This document shows, one piece after another, positions 16,381 through 26,322 of a DNA stretch of 64,000 nt. The notes under the pieces were generated by a model. That model searched no databases. It was not told where the DNA came from and saw only the letters and a list, made by a program, of their open reading frames with translations. The stretch lies in NCBI RefSeq assembly GCF_025751585.1, contig NZ_JAOWKX010000001.1, positions 259-64,258 on the forward strand. The letters are read 5' to 3'. The first letter of the stretch is position 1, and the number at the start of each line of letters is the position of its first letter. This stretch comes from Fluctibacter corallii. GTDB taxonomy: Bacteria > Pseudomonadota > Gammaproteobacteria > Enterobacterales > Alteromonadaceae. The position numbers and the translations under genes were made by a program.

Positions 16381-17525
16381 TGCTAAGAGGCGTGTTCATT
16401 CTGCTTTTTGCAGCATCTGTTGGGTTAAACGTGGTGCTTTTAACAGGCGGGCGCCCATTTTCAGAACAACACCCCCTCAACCGTGAATTTGAAAGCCGCG
16501 AAGTCGACAACAGCGATGTCACGACACTCGCAAACACAAAAGCCCCAAACGCATTGCTGCCATCATCGACCTTGAATGTTGAACACCAAACACATTCCCT
16601 CGCATCGTCGGTTAAGGCTGAAATAGACTCGTGGCTGGCACAGGGAGATGTAGCGGCTGCGTTATTTACTGTACAACAAGCATTACGCATTGAACCTGAG
16701 AATGTCGCATTGCGCGTGCTGGAAGTAGAGCTAGAATCTCGAAGTGCGAGTGCTAGAGAAACTCTCCTTGCTTATTACGAATTGTTTGCGTTACCGCTGA
16801 ATGCTGCGCAAAAAAAAGACATAGAGCGTACTATCGACACCCTGTCTCGCAAGCACATTAAAGCATTGCAGTCGGTGTCTGCATGGGAGGTGTTGTCTAC
16901 TTTTTTGGAGCCACTGTGGCAAGAGGCGCCTGACAATGATCTGTATACACTCGCACTCGCCGAAGCGTATGCACATCAACACCTTTTTGCCCCAATGGAA
17001 AATATTTTGGCATCTCTTGCACCCAATAGCGCTGATGCTCGCCGAATCCGCGCCATGGCGTTACGCGAACAAGGCTTTTCCCACTCGCAGCAAAACACAA
17101 CCCACACCGATCACCCAAGTGAGATTGAAAGCGAATATACACGTTTACCGCTTCAGCGAATCGGTCGTCATTTTCGAGCGTCGCTACGAGTAAATAACGA
17201 ACCCGTCGAGCTTTTGTTAGATACTGGCGCATCGACATCGGTTATCAAAGCCTCGGTGTTTTATCAGTCGAATATCGGCCAGTACGCAAAACGCATTGGG
17301 TTGTATGACGTGAACACCGCTGGCGGCATGACAAGGGGCGAGCTTTACCATATTAAAACATTAAAGGTGGGTGACTATACATTGCCCGATACTGCCGTGA
17401 TGGTCATGCCGCTGGAACATTTTGATCAAGCCGACGGCCTATTGGGTATGAATGTTTTGGGGTTATTTGATTTCAAAATTGACCAACAACAAGATGCGCT
17501 TTACCTGTCGCGGCTGAATCATTAA
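16380..17525 (+). CDS. Membrane-anchored retropepsin-like aspartic protease with TPR-like middle
   Basis: The 381-residue protein begins with an N-terminal hydrophobic segment (about 4-22), an anchor or signal peptide. A helical TPR-like region spans about 75-235. The C-terminal retropepsin domain, about 255-378, carries the active-site motif LLLDTGASTSVIK with Asp281. A flap-like GGMTRGELYHI and a closing ADGLLGMNVLGLFDF are also visible. Such single-domain clan AA proteases act as dimers, here presumably in the periplasm. Substrates are unknown. Its ATG shares a base with the upstream stop. The coupling to a thioesterase and an FFLEELY protein is unusual. Confidence 0.82.
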   Translation: MLRGVFILLFAASVGLNVVLLTGGRPFSEQHPLNREFESREVDNSDVTTLANTKAPNALLPSSTLNVEHQTHSLASSVKAEIDSWLAQGDVAAALFTVQQALRIEPENVALRVLEVELESRSASARETLLAYYELFALPLNAAQKKDIERTIDTLSRKHIKALQSVSAWEVLSTFLEPLWQEAPDNDLYTLALAEAYAHQHLFAPMENILASLAPNSADARRIRAMALREQGFSHSQQNTTHTDHPSEIESEYTRLPLQRIGRHFRASLRVNNEPVELLLDTGASTSVIKASVFYQSNIGQYAKRIGLYDVNTAGGMTRGELYHIKTLKVGDYTLPDTAVMVMPLEHFDQADGLLGMNVLGLFDFKIDQQQDALYLSRLNH

Positions 17526-17558
17526 ACACTTACAGTACTTACGCTATAATTTGCCTAG

Positions 17559-18470
17559 CTAGCACCCACAGTCTTGCTTTTTGAACGCATCAGACAAATG
17601 CCGAAATTGCTCCCATAAATAACTCGCCACAGGGCCATGCTGACGAGAATAGTGACGAAATACCCGAATTTCTGCTTCTATTTTAGATTCAACATCAGAC
17701 AACACCACTTGTTGTAACAATCCGGTATCTATTTCTTTCATGCATTGTTGCTTACTGATTACCGCCCAGCCTGCACCATCGAGTAGCAAAGATTTAAGCG
17801 TGTAGATATCGCCAATTTTTATTTGCTGCATGCCTCGTACAAAAGTCAGTTTATCGCTATCAAAGGGCAAATCGCTTTCTTGTACATTCAAGCTCGGGTA
17901 GTGATTGAGTTGGCTGGCAAGGGTAATGTCTTTTGCATCAAACAGCGATGGAGACGCCAAAATAACAATTTCCATTTTGCCAATCGGCATGCTGTCAAAA
18001 TTGCCTGCGGCGTGAAAAAGGTGAAACCAAGGACCTATCCCCAATTGGGCTTCTTGTTTAATAATATTTTGCAACGCGCTAAATCTTGAGCCTCCTGACA
18101 CATTGAATCTCGTGCCGGGAAAGCTCCGAAAAGTCGACTTTAAACAGGCATTAATATGTTCATTAGAACAAAGTTGTTCATAAGAAATTGCAAAGGACGC
18201 TTCATTGCCACGAGCAAGCTCTTTCCCCAGTTGCGTCAACTGTTCGGCTTCTTGCAACAGCACTTGCGCTTCTTGAAAAAAAAGCTGGCCACGCTGTGTT
18301 AATCGAATACGATAATGAGCGCGATCTAAAATATCAAATCCGACTTGCTCTTCCAGCTTTTTTATCGCAATGGATACCGCGGGTTGCGTTTTATGTAATG
18401 CCGACGCGGCAGCATTAAGGGTTCCGTTGTCGATAATGGCTTTTAGCGTTCGCAGTTGATCTAATGTCAT
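17559..18470 (-). CDS. LysR family transcriptional regulator
   Basis: The 303-residue protein has an N-terminal LysR winged HTH (MTLDQLRTLKAIIDNGTLNAAASALHKTQPAVSIAIKKLEEQVG) and a C-terminal periplasmic-binding-type effector domain from about residue 90. Two cysteines close the protein (KKQDCGC). It is divergent from the RND efflux operon with a 160-bp gap, so regulation of that pump is the likely role. The inducer is unknown. Confidence 0.92.
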   Translation of the reverse strand: MTLDQLRTLKAIIDNGTLNAAASALHKTQPAVSIAIKKLEEQVGFDILDRAHYRIRLTQRGQLFFQEAQVLLQEAEQLTQLGKELARGNEASFAISYEQLCSNEHINACLKSTFRSFPGTRFNVSGGSRFSALQNIIKQEAQLGIGPWFHLFHAAGNFDSMPIGKMEIVILASPSLFDAKDITLASQLNHYPSLNVQESDLPFDSDKLTFVRGMQQIKIGDIYTLKSLLLDGAGWAVISKQQCMKEIDTGLLQQVVLSDVESKIEAEIRVFRHYSRQHGPVASYLWEQFRHLSDAFKKQDCGC

Positions 18471-18630
18471 AAAATTTATTTATTAAGACTAGAATAAAAA
18501 ATAAATATAATTTTATATGTCTTGAGATTATTCTTGCAAGCGTATTCTAAAATTCCGACGCGCACTATCTAAAAACGCGTTAATTATCTATGGTTTATAT
18601 ATCTTAGCGTTACTGAAATGGAGACTATGC

Positions 18631-19716
18631 ATGCGCATATTCACGTCGACCGGTTTATTTCTTTTGGGTATTTCATTGGTTAGCTTACTGAGCGGTTGTT
18701 CTTCTGAAGTGGAAGTTGAGCAAGAAGAGGTGATTCGCCCAGTAAAACTCTATCGAGTTCAAGATGCGCACGACGATATGTTGCGTTCATTTCCTGCGGT
18801 AGTAGAAGCAAATCAAGGCTCATTTCTCGCGTTTAGAGTAAGTGGAGAATTGGTTGAATTTCCTGTTCTTGCCGGACAAGAAGTAAAAAAAGGTGCGTTA
18901 CTTGCCAAACTGGATCCGGAAGATTTCGTGCTTCAAGTTGAAGACCGCAAAGCGCGCTATGAGCTTGCCAGAACTCAGTTAGAACGCATTGAAAGTTTGC
19001 GCCAAAAAGGCATTGCCAGCGAGAGCGAGTACGATCAAGCTAAGGCCAATGCGCAGGTAGCAGAAGCGGCCCTTAAAAAGGCACAAACCGACCTCCAATA
19101 CACCGAACTTCGTGCTCCCTTTGATGGCACAGTGGCACGGGTTTTCGTTAAAAACTTTGAGTCTATTCAAGCCAAGCAAAATATTCTGCGTCTTGAAAAC
19201 CGCGACTTGATGGACGTCACCATTCAGATTCCAGAAAAACTCGTGGCCCGCGTGAAAAAAGACAGTGGCTACAATCCCACCGTTGTATTTGATGGCTATC
19301 CCGATTTAGCCTACGAATTGTCTATCAAAGAATGGGACACCACCGCTGACAAGCGCACACTCACCTACCGTGTCGTATTCACGTTGCCTGTACCAGAAGA
19401 ATTTAATCTGCTTGCGGGGATGACAGGGTCTGTTTTTATTGATCTTAGCAAAGTCACTACCATTGATACTTCGTTCATACGCGTGCCAGTCGAGGCCGTA
19501 TTTTCAACACCAACCTCTGGTGAAAGCCGCGTATGGAAATACGACGCCGAGAGTCAGAGCGTTTCATCACAACCGGTTGTTGTGGGCGAACTTTTAGAAG
19601 GCATGATTGAAATTAAAGACGGCTTAAAAAGTGATGACGTCGTGGTCGCTGCGGGCGTTCACACCTTAGCAAACGGCATGAAAGTGCGCCCTTATATGCG
19701 TGAGAGAGGGCTGTAA
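18631..19716 (+). CDS. RND efflux periplasmic adaptor (membrane fusion protein)
   Basis: The 361-residue HlyD/AcrA-family lipoprotein has a signal peptide and lipobox LLSGC (Cys23). Biotinyl-lipoyl-like halves flank an alpha-hairpin (RARYELARTQLERIESLRQKGIASESEYDQAKANAQVAEAALKKAQTDL-type region, about 105-155). Then comes LRAPFDGTVARV and beta-barrel domains. It couples the inner membrane pump to an outer membrane channel. GGAG precedes the ATG and its stop lies two bases before the pump gene. The divergent LysR gene probably controls it. No TolC-like gene follows, so a channel encoded elsewhere must be used. Confidence 0.92.
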   Translation: MRIFTSTGLFLLGISLVSLLSGCSSEVEVEQEEVIRPVKLYRVQDAHDDMLRSFPAVVEANQGSFLAFRVSGELVEFPVLAGQEVKKGALLAKLDPEDFVLQVEDRKARYELARTQLERIESLRQKGIASESEYDQAKANAQVAEAALKKAQTDLQYTELRAPFDGTVARVFVKNFESIQAKQNILRLENRDLMDVTIQIPEKLVARVKKDSGYNPTVVFDGYPDLAYELSIKEWDTTADKRTLTYRVVFTLPVPEEFNLLAGMTGSVFIDLSKVTTIDTSFIRVPVEAVFSTPTSGESRVWKYDAESQSVSSQPVVVGELLEGMIEIKDGLKSDDVVVAAGVHTLANGMKVRPYMRERGL

Positions 19717-19718
19717 GC

Positions 19719-22700
19719 ATGACGGTAGCAGGATATGCGATTAAACATCGCGTGGTAAGCTGGATGGTAGCACTGCTTTTGCTGATTGGCGGAGGCGTGT
19801 CGTTTTTAAACCTTGGTCAACTTGAAGACCCCGAATTTACGCTAAAAACAGCTCTGGTGATGACAGCCTATCCGGGCGCATCTCCTCAACAAGTTGAAGA
19901 GGAAGTCACCTACCCCATTGAAAATGAAATCCAGCAACTTCCTTATGTTGATTTTGTGTCATCAATATCGTCAGCCGGCATGTCACAAATTACGGTAGAA
20001 ATGAAAAGCACCTACCGGAAAGAGCAACTTCAACAAATTTGGGATGAGCTAAGGCGTAAAATTAATGATCTCCAGCCAAGTTTACCTACAGGCGTGCATC
20101 CGCCCACTATCATGGACGACTTTGGCGATGTATTTGGTGTGTTATTCGCTATCACAGGTGAAGATTATAGTTACGAGGAACTCAAAGACTATGTTGACTT
20201 TTTACGCCGCGAATTGGTGCTGGTAGATGGAGTAGGCAAAGTCTCTGTGGCCGGTGAGCAGCAACAGCAAGTGATCGTCGAGCTCTCATCTCAAAAGCTG
20301 GCGACTTTGGGCATCCCAGCAAGTCGAATCTACCAATTGTTACAAAGCCAAAATACCGTATCAAACGCGGGACGTATAAAGGTGGGTTCAGAGAGCATTC
20401 GGCTTCACCCAACGGGTGAGTTTCAAGACGTTAAAGAACTCGAACAGTTAATTATTTCATCGACCGGCGAAGCAGAGTTAATTTATTTAGGCGACGTGGC
20501 GAAAGTATTTCGAGGGTATAAAGAAGTCCCCTCTAACATTACGCGTTTTAATGGCAAGCCTGCGCTTTTACTAGGGATATCCTTTTCCAGTGGTGTTAAC
20601 GTCGTTGAAGTCGGCGAACGCCTGACTTCTCACATGGCATCATTGGAATACCAACGTCCTGTCGGTATCGATATCAACACCGTGTATCATCAACCCAAAG
20701 AAGTTGACTCGTCTGTTCAAGGGTTTTTAATGTCACTGCTTCAGGCTGTCGGCATTGTAATCATTGTGCTATTGATTTTTATGGGCTTTAGAAGCGGCCT
20801 GTTGATTGGCTTGGTTTTACTGTTAACCGTATTAGGCACCTTCATTTTTATGGATTTGCTCAATATCGACTTACAGCGTATCTCGCTCGGTGCGTTAATC
20901 ATTGCGCTGGGAATGTTGGTAGACAACGCCATAGTGGTTACCGAAGGCATACTCATCGGCTTAAAACGCGGACGCTCTACATTGCAAGCCGCTATAGATA
21001 TTGTTGAGCAAACCAAATGGCCGCTATTGGGTGCTACCGTAATCGGTATTACTGCATTTGCCCCTATCGGACTAAGCTCTGATGCGTCAGGCGAATTTGC
21101 TGGTAGTCTGTTTTATGTGTTGTTAATTTCTCTGTTTTTAAGCTGGATTACTGCCATCACGCTTACACCATTTTTTGCCTCTTTACTGTTCAATGAGAAA
21201 GACCAAAAAGCGGAGAGTGACGACAATCCTTATCAAGGGATAATCTTTGATGTGTACAACAAACTGTTGTCGATGTCGTTGAAATACAGAAAAACCACCA
21301 TTGTATTAATGTTTATCGCGCTTGTGGGTGCAATGGCCGACTTTTCAAGTATTAAACAATCGTTCTTCCCCGCATCAAACACGCCTATGTTTTATATTGA
21401 TTACTGGCGCTTTCAAGGATCAGATATTCGTCAAACCAAAGAAGATGTCGAACGCATTGAAGCATACCTTCTTGACAAGAACGAAGTTGTCGGGGTAACG
21501 AGTACAATTGGTCAAGGCGCGCCGCGACTAATGCTGACCTACAGCCCGCAGCGCCGATACGCGTCGTATGCCCAGCTTATTGTGCGTGTTGAAAACCGTG
21601 AACAACTCGCGCCTTTGATTGCGCAAGTAAGAACCTTTGCCAACGAAGAGATGTTGCAAGCCGATGTAAAAATCAAGCCGGTTGAAATTGGCCCATCTAA
21701 CGACGCCAAGATCGAAGCACGTTTTAGCGGCCCAGATCCTGAAGTCTTGCGTCAACTGGCAGAAAAAGCCAAAGATGCCATGCGTCAGGATCCTAAAGCA
21801 CACAATATTCGCGACAATTGGCGCGAACGTAGTAAGCTGATTCGCCCAGAGTTCAACGAGCACGTGGCTCGCCGCTTAGGAATTACTAAAGAAGATCTTG
21901 ACCAACGTTTGTTAACGAGCTTGTCTGGGTTACAAGTTGGCTTGTACAGAGATGGTACACAGATGCTGCCCATCCTTGTGCGTTCGCCAGAACAAGAGCG
22001 CTTACATGTAGAAAATCTTCAAGACTTACAGATCTTTAGCCCTGTCATGGGCACCTATGTTCCAATCTCGCAGATTGTCGATAGTTTCGATGTGGAATGG
22101 GAAGACGGGCTAATTATGCGACGAGACCGTAAGCGCACCATCACCGTAATGGCAGACCATGACATTCTCGGAGATGAAACAGCCGCGAAGTTGTTCCAGC
22201 GCATTCGTCCTTCAGTGGAAGCCATTGAACTTCCTCATGGGTATGAGTTTAGTTGGGGCGGCGAATATGAATCATCTACCGATGCTCAAACAGCTATTTT
22301 TGGCTCTCTTCCGCTTGGGTATTTGGCCATGTTTATGATCACAATCTTGTTGTTCAACTCCTTAAAACAACCTTTGGTGATATGGGCAACCGTGCCGTTA
22401 GCCGTAATTGGCGTATATGCAGGTTTAACGTTAATGAACAGCCCATTTAGTTTTATGGCACTGCTGGGGATGCTAAGCCTATCAGGCATGTTGATAAAAA
22501 ATGGGATCGTACTGGTGGATCAGATCAATATTGAAATGCGCTCAGACAAAGACCATTATCAAGCAGTCTTTGATTCAGCGGTAAGCCGTGTGAGACCAGT
22601 ATCAATGGCTGCTATTACCACCATATTAGGCATGATACCGTTACTATTTGATGTGTTTTTCAATCCAATGGCCGTAACGATAATGTTTGGATTAGGGTTT

Positions 22701-22793
22701 GCGACAGTACTCACCTTAATTGTCGTGCCGGTGCTATACACCATGCTCTATGATATTCCGACACCCGACGGTGCTAAAAGCGAGCCGAAATAG
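19719..22793 (+). CDS. RND family efflux permease
   Basis: The 1024-residue inner membrane proton antiporter is of the AcrB/HAE type. It has the first helix, two large periplasmic loops, and two sets of membrane helices at about 335-530 and 855-1015. In helix 4 the proton-relay motif reads ALGMLVDNAIVV with Asp402-Asn403, one acidic residue where AcrB has two. This variant is common in pumps of environmental proteobacteria. Helix 10-11 segments (MLSLSGMLIKNGIVLVDQIN) are intact. Substrate range cannot be deduced. It is co-transcribed with the adaptor gene. Confidence 0.93.
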   Translation: MTVAGYAIKHRVVSWMVALLLLIGGGVSFLNLGQLEDPEFTLKTALVMTAYPGASPQQVEEEVTYPIENEIQQLPYVDFVSSISSAGMSQITVEMKSTYRKEQLQQIWDELRRKINDLQPSLPTGVHPPTIMDDFGDVFGVLFAITGEDYSYEELKDYVDFLRRELVLVDGVGKVSVAGEQQQQVIVELSSQKLATLGIPASRIYQLLQSQNTVSNAGRIKVGSESIRLHPTGEFQDVKELEQLIISSTGEAELIYLGDVAKVFRGYKEVPSNITRFNGKPALLLGISFSSGVNVVEVGERLTSHMASLEYQRPVGIDINTVYHQPKEVDSSVQGFLMSLLQAVGIVIIVLLIFMGFRSGLLIGLVLLLTVLGTFIFMDLLNIDLQRISLGALIIALGMLVDNAIVVTEGILIGLKRGRSTLQAAIDIVEQTKWPLLGATVIGITAFAPIGLSSDASGEFAGSLFYVLLISLFLSWITAITLTPFFASLLFNEKDQKAESDDNPYQGIIFDVYNKLLSMSLKYRKTTIVLMFIALVGAMADFSSIKQSFFPASNTPMFYIDYWRFQGSDIRQTKEDVERIEAYLLDKNEVVGVTSTIGQGAPRLMLTYSPQRRYASYAQLIVRVENREQLAPLIAQVRTFANEEMLQADVKIKPVEIGPSNDAKIEARFSGPDPEVLRQLAEKAKDAMRQDPKAHNIRDNWRERSKLIRPEFNEHVARRLGITKEDLDQRLLTSLSGLQVGLYRDGTQMLPILVRSPEQERLHVENLQDLQIFSPVMGTYVPISQIVDSFDVEWEDGLIMRRDRKRTITVMADHDILGDETAAKLFQRIRPSVEAIELPHGYEFSWGGEYESSTDAQTAIFGSLPLGYLAMFMITILLFNSLKQPLVIWATVPLAVIGVYAGLTLMNSPFSFMALLGMLSLSGMLIKNGIVLVDQINIEMRSDKDHYQAVFDSAVSRVRPVSMAAITTILGMIPLLFDVFFNPMAVTIMFGLGFATVLTLIVVPVLYTMLYDIPTPDGAKSEPK

Positions 22794-22800
22794 GCTCGCT
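22779..22800. terminator. Bidirectional hairpin at end of RND operon
   Basis: An 8-bp stem (AGCGAGCC / GGCTCGCT) with a 6-base loop overlaps the stop of the RND gene and the stop of the convergent gene. A/T-rich sequence follows on the plus strand. The hairpin probably serves both genes. Confidence 0.6.
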
Positions 22801-23677
22801 ATAAATCAATTATAATGTCACGCGATTGAGGTGAATAAGCCTCAATCGCATCAAAAACGGCAAAATCCTGAACAATCAAGTCAACGCCTTGGGTATTTCG
22901 GTTACCACTTTTGCTGCTCATCGCGCACAATAACATCCAATTGGTTGGGCTTTCTGCCGACCAAATAAAACACTCACGAAAGCCACTTTTTAACAACGCA
23001 TACCCTTGCTCATCCCGATAAAAACCAGATTGCCTGGTAATGTCTAACCCTTTAAAAAATTGATTCACTCGCTGCTGAGTTTGCCTCATTGGAATCGTCG
23101 CGGCGACTGCCTCTCCTACCTTGGATACACTCAACGCACCGAAACGGTTGGGGGCAATAGAAAATCGACGTTGGTATGTATCAAACTTATCGGGTTCACC
23201 GTAGCGCTGTACCAGCTTAGTAAAGACACTGTGTTTAATCGGCTCAATAGACAGATAAGCACTGGCAAATGCATAATTCACTTCTGATGACGTAACAAAG
23301 CCTTTGTCAGTATCAAAATGAAGGGTCACCCGCTGCACAAGCTGACTGTCTTGATAGGGCTGAAAAAACAATGTTTCAACTTTGCGACTGCGGCTTCCAC
23401 CTGAGATATATTGCACTTCGCCACCTTGCGCATGTAACGCCATAACTCCCGTCATGACATTGTCACCCACAGCAATCTCTCTAACCTGAAAATGAGAAGT
23501 AAAGCCTAGTTGGTTTTCCGTTGAAAAGCGCTTTAGTCCGGGCAGACTTTTCACAGCACTCATGTCGCTCGCCGCCTTTTCGCGCTCAACGTCTTGGGCG
23601 TGAACGAATAAGCAAGAGCTCGCAACCCACAGCCCTATCACCCCAGCTAACATTGAAACTTGTCCTTCTCGCTTCAC
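22799..23677 (-). CDS. Secreted protein of unknown function
   Basis: I do not recognise a family for this 292-residue protein. It has a signal peptide (LAGVIGLWVASSCLFVHAQ, cleavage likely at VHA-QD). The mature part is mixed alpha/beta, with one likely disulfide pair (CFIW and LLCAM, in the C-terminal third). The start is GTG at 23677, with AAGGAG six bases upstream; an ATG one base off would hit a stop at once. It is convergent with the RND operon, sharing a terminator hairpin, and is monocistronic by position. A periplasmic location is inferred. Confidence 0.72.
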   Translation of the reverse strand: MKREGQVSMLAGVIGLWVASSCLFVHAQDVEREKAASDMSAVKSLPGLKRFSTENQLGFTSHFQVREIAVGDNVMTGVMALHAQGGEVQYISGGSRSRKVETLFFQPYQDSQLVQRVTLHFDTDKGFVTSSEVNYAFASAYLSIEPIKHSVFTKLVQRYGEPDKFDTYQRRFSIAPNRFGALSVSKVGEAVAATIPMRQTQQRVNQFFKGLDITRQSGFYRDEQGYALLKSGFRECFIWSAESPTNWMLLCAMSSKSGNRNTQGVDLIVQDFAVFDAIEAYSPQSRDIIIDL

Positions 23678-23975
23678 ATATGTCTCCTTGGTTTATGGTA
23701 GGGAAATATTACCACGCTGATTTTATCAAATGGTGTCTTATTCAGCGCGCCCGTACCCCGCCCACTTTTGAACGTATAACACATTAAAAGATAACAAAAC
23801 TTTATACCACGTCCAGCGTATTTGTGATCATTCGTTAGAAAAGATAACGATGTAAATCAAAGAACTTATCAACACGAAACTAGCAACCTTTCGCGTTTTT
23901 TTATGCTCAGAAGGCAGCCATACAACTGTCATTGTATGGCTGTTTGCGTCAGGAGACTAAAGACGATTTAGCAGC
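23678..23975. other. Intergenic region upstream of the secreted unknown
   Basis: No gene is seen in these roughly 300 bp. There is an 11-bp perfect hairpin (CAGCCATACAA / TTGTATGGCTG) at 23915-23942, 33 bases beyond the MFS gene stop, probably that gene's terminator although no T run follows. The rest should hold the promoter of the GTG-started secreted protein. Confidence 0.55.
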
Positions 23976-25163
23976 TTAGCATGCACTTGCTCGCTGCTCC
24001 ATTGATTGACGAGAAATGCAAAGTAGCACTAACGCAGATAAACACGCCGCAGCAAAACTCACCATAAAGCTCAGGTAAGCACCTTTGCCATCTTGCCACA
24101 TAAGCCCCGCGCTGTAGTTTCCAATCGCGCCCCCCACACCGAATGCCAAACTGACATATAGTGCTTGCCCACGGCTATGGAACTGTTTGGAGAAGAAGTG
24201 GTGAATGAAGTGCACAGAAGCGGCGTGAGTCAATCCGAAACTAAACGCATGTAGTACTTGAGATAGCACCACAATTACGACCGAATCGGGATAATGCGCC
24301 AATGCCAACCAGCGAATGGCCGTAAGCAGCAGGCTTGCTACGAGTACCCACTTTACTCCCATTATCGAAATGAGTCGCCCAGCGAGTAAGAAAATTACCA
24401 CCTCAGCGGCAACGCCCAGCGCGACTAACCAGCCCGTTTGCTGACCGGAATAGCCTAAGTCCAGCATATATAATGCAAAAAAGCCGTAGTACGTGCCAAA
24501 GCTTACCTGCAGTAACAGCGCTGATACGATAAAAGCGAAAAACACCGGTGACTTGGCTTCACGCCAAATGCTGCCCAACTCTTGTGCGTTTGGGCGTTCT
24601 ACTTTAGGCTCTTTTAACGTTAATGTGGAAAGAAATAGCGCAGACAATACGACAGCACTCACGACAACCGGTGCCTCAGAAGAAAACACGTCAATTGATT
24701 GCCCAGCCACAATGGTCAAGCAAATAAAGCCGATACTTCCCCATAATCGAATCTGGCTGTATTTGGTGGCGTTACTATTGACGGTATTCATGGTTAATAC
24801 CTCAAGCTGAGGTAACACGGCAGTCCAGAACATCATCATGAGTGCAAAAGGAACAGTAATTCCCCAGAAGCCGTCAAAGAAAAACACCAAACAAAAGGTA
24901 CACGCCGTTAATAAACAGCCAAAACGCAGTACATTTAAGCCTTTTCCCGACTTATCAGCCATTGACGCCCACAAGTTCGGGCCCAAAATTCTGGCAATGG
25001 TTATAATGGCGAAAAGTTCGCCGATTTCAGCGGAGCTAAACCCTCGCCCATCAAGAAATACACCCAAATAAGGAACAAGTACGCCTAACTGACCAAAATA
25101 CAAAAAGTAGGTGATAGCGAGCAACACAAAATTTGTGCGCTGCCCGGTTACAGCAGAAGTCAC
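23976..25163 (-). CDS. MFS transporter (HcaT/nucleoside-symporter-like)
   Basis: The 395-residue inner membrane protein has about 12 hydrophobic helices. It starts FVLLAITYFLYFGQLGVLVPYLGVFLDGRGFSSAEIGELFAI, typical of the MFS_1-like group that contains E. coli HcaT. The loop after helix 2 (LWASMADKSGKGLNVLRFG) is a degenerate MFS motif A. The substrate is unknown. The start is GTG at 25163, eight bases after the aroC stop, so it belongs to the aroC transcript. Confidence 0.85.
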   Translation of the reverse strand: MTSAVTGQRTNFVLLAITYFLYFGQLGVLVPYLGVFLDGRGFSSAEIGELFAIITIARILGPNLWASMADKSGKGLNVLRFGCLLTACTFCLVFFFDGFWGITVPFALMMMFWTAVLPQLEVLTMNTVNSNATKYSQIRLWGSIGFICLTIVAGQSIDVFSSEAPVVVSAVVLSALFLSTLTLKEPKVERPNAQELGSIWREAKSPVFFAFIVSALLLQVSFGTYYGFFALYMLDLGYSGQQTGWLVALGVAAEVVIFLLAGRLISIMGVKWVLVASLLLTAIRWLALAHYPDSVVIVVLSQVLHAFSFGLTHAASVHFIHHFFSKQFHSRGQALYVSLAFGVGGAIGNYSAGLMWQDGKGAYLSFMVSFAAACLSALVLLCISRQSMEQRASAC

Positions 25164-25171
25164 TATTAGTG

Positions 25172-26269
25172 CTACTTTTGAGCAGGAATGACTGGCGTGA
25201 TAGATTGCACCCCAGCATTCTGCGCTCGGTGTCTAAGAAGATGATCCATCAACACTATCGCCATCATGGCTTCAGCAATCGGCACAGCACGAATGCCTAC
25301 ACAGGGATCGTGTCTGCCTTTGGTGATGACCTCTGCGGCCTCACCCTTAACATCAATGGTGTTGCCTGGCACTGTAATACTTGAGGTCGGCTTAAGCGCC
25401 ATGCTTACAAGAATGTCTTGCCCTGTGGAAATACCACCCAATACGCCACCCGCATGATTAGAGGCAAAGCCGTCTGGTGTAAGTTCATCACGATGTGCAC
25501 TGCCTTTTTGTTCAACCACGTCAAATCCGTCACCGACTTCAACGCCTTTTACGGCATTAATGCCCATCATGGCATGCGCCAAGTCAGCATCAAGACGATC
25601 AAACACAGGCTCACCTAAACCAACAGGAACGTGTTTCGCCACCACTGACACTTTTGCGCCAATAGAATCGCCCTCTTTCTTTAGGTTGCGCATGTATTCG
25701 TCCAGTGCTTCAAGCTTTGATGCGTCGGGGCAAAAGAAAGGATTTGTATTGGTTACAGCGTGGTCAACGGTGTCAATTTTCACAGGGCCTAATTGGGATA
25801 AATAGCCGTGAATTTCAATACCATGCACTTGCTTTAAATATTTTTTAGCAATACCACCTGCGGCAACACGAATAGCGGTTTCTCGCGCTGATGAACGGCC
25901 GCCTCCACGATAATCACGAAGCCCATACTTTTGTTGATAGGTGTAATCAGCGTGACCTGGACGGAAGGTATCTTTAATCTTCGAATAATCTTTACTGCGC
26001 TGATCAGTATTGTTAATCAATAAACCAATACTGGTGCCCGTCGTTTTGCCTTCAAACACGCCTGATAAAATTTTCACTTCATCTTCTTCACGACGTGCAG
26101 TGGTATAGCGCGACGTACCGGGCTTTCTTCTGTCTAAATCAACCTGTAGATCCGCCTCAGAAATCTCTAATCCCGGAGGGCAGCCATCCACAACACCGCC
26201 AATCGCGACACCGTGGCTTTCCCCAAAAGTTGTAACTGTAAATAATTTTCCGAATGTATTGCCAGCCAT
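25172..26269 (-). CDS. aroC: Chorismate synthase
   Basis: AroC makes chorismate from 5-enolpyruvylshikimate 3-phosphate, using reduced FMN. The 365-residue protein shows all three family signatures: [18 protein letters not shown] (residues 16-33), [30 protein letters not shown] (about 107-136) and [17 protein letters not shown] near 325. The gene order prmB-aroC matches E. coli, and smrB lies just beyond, divergent. Confidence 0.97.
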   Translation of the reverse strand: MAGNTFGKLFTVTTFGESHGVAIGGVVDGCPPGLEISEADLQVDLDRRKPGTSRYTTARREEDEVKILSGVFEGKTTGTSIGLLINNTDQRSKDYSKIKDTFRPGHADYTYQQKYGLRDYRGGGRSSARETAIRVAAGGIAKKYLKQVHGIEIHGYLSQLGPVKIDTVDHAVTNTNPFFCPDASKLEALDEYMRNLKKEGDSIGAKVSVVAKHVPVGLGEPVFDRLDADLAHAMMGINAVKGVEVGDGFDVVEQKGSAHRDELTPDGFASNHAGGVLGGISTGQDILVSMALKPTSSITVPGNTIDVKGEAAEVITKGRHDPCVGIRAVPIAEAMMAIVLMDHLLRHRAQNAGVQSITPVIPAQK

Positions 26270-26322
26270 GACGTTTATTTTCCTCTTACTACTTGAAAAC
26301 GTTAACGATGATTAACGTTGTA

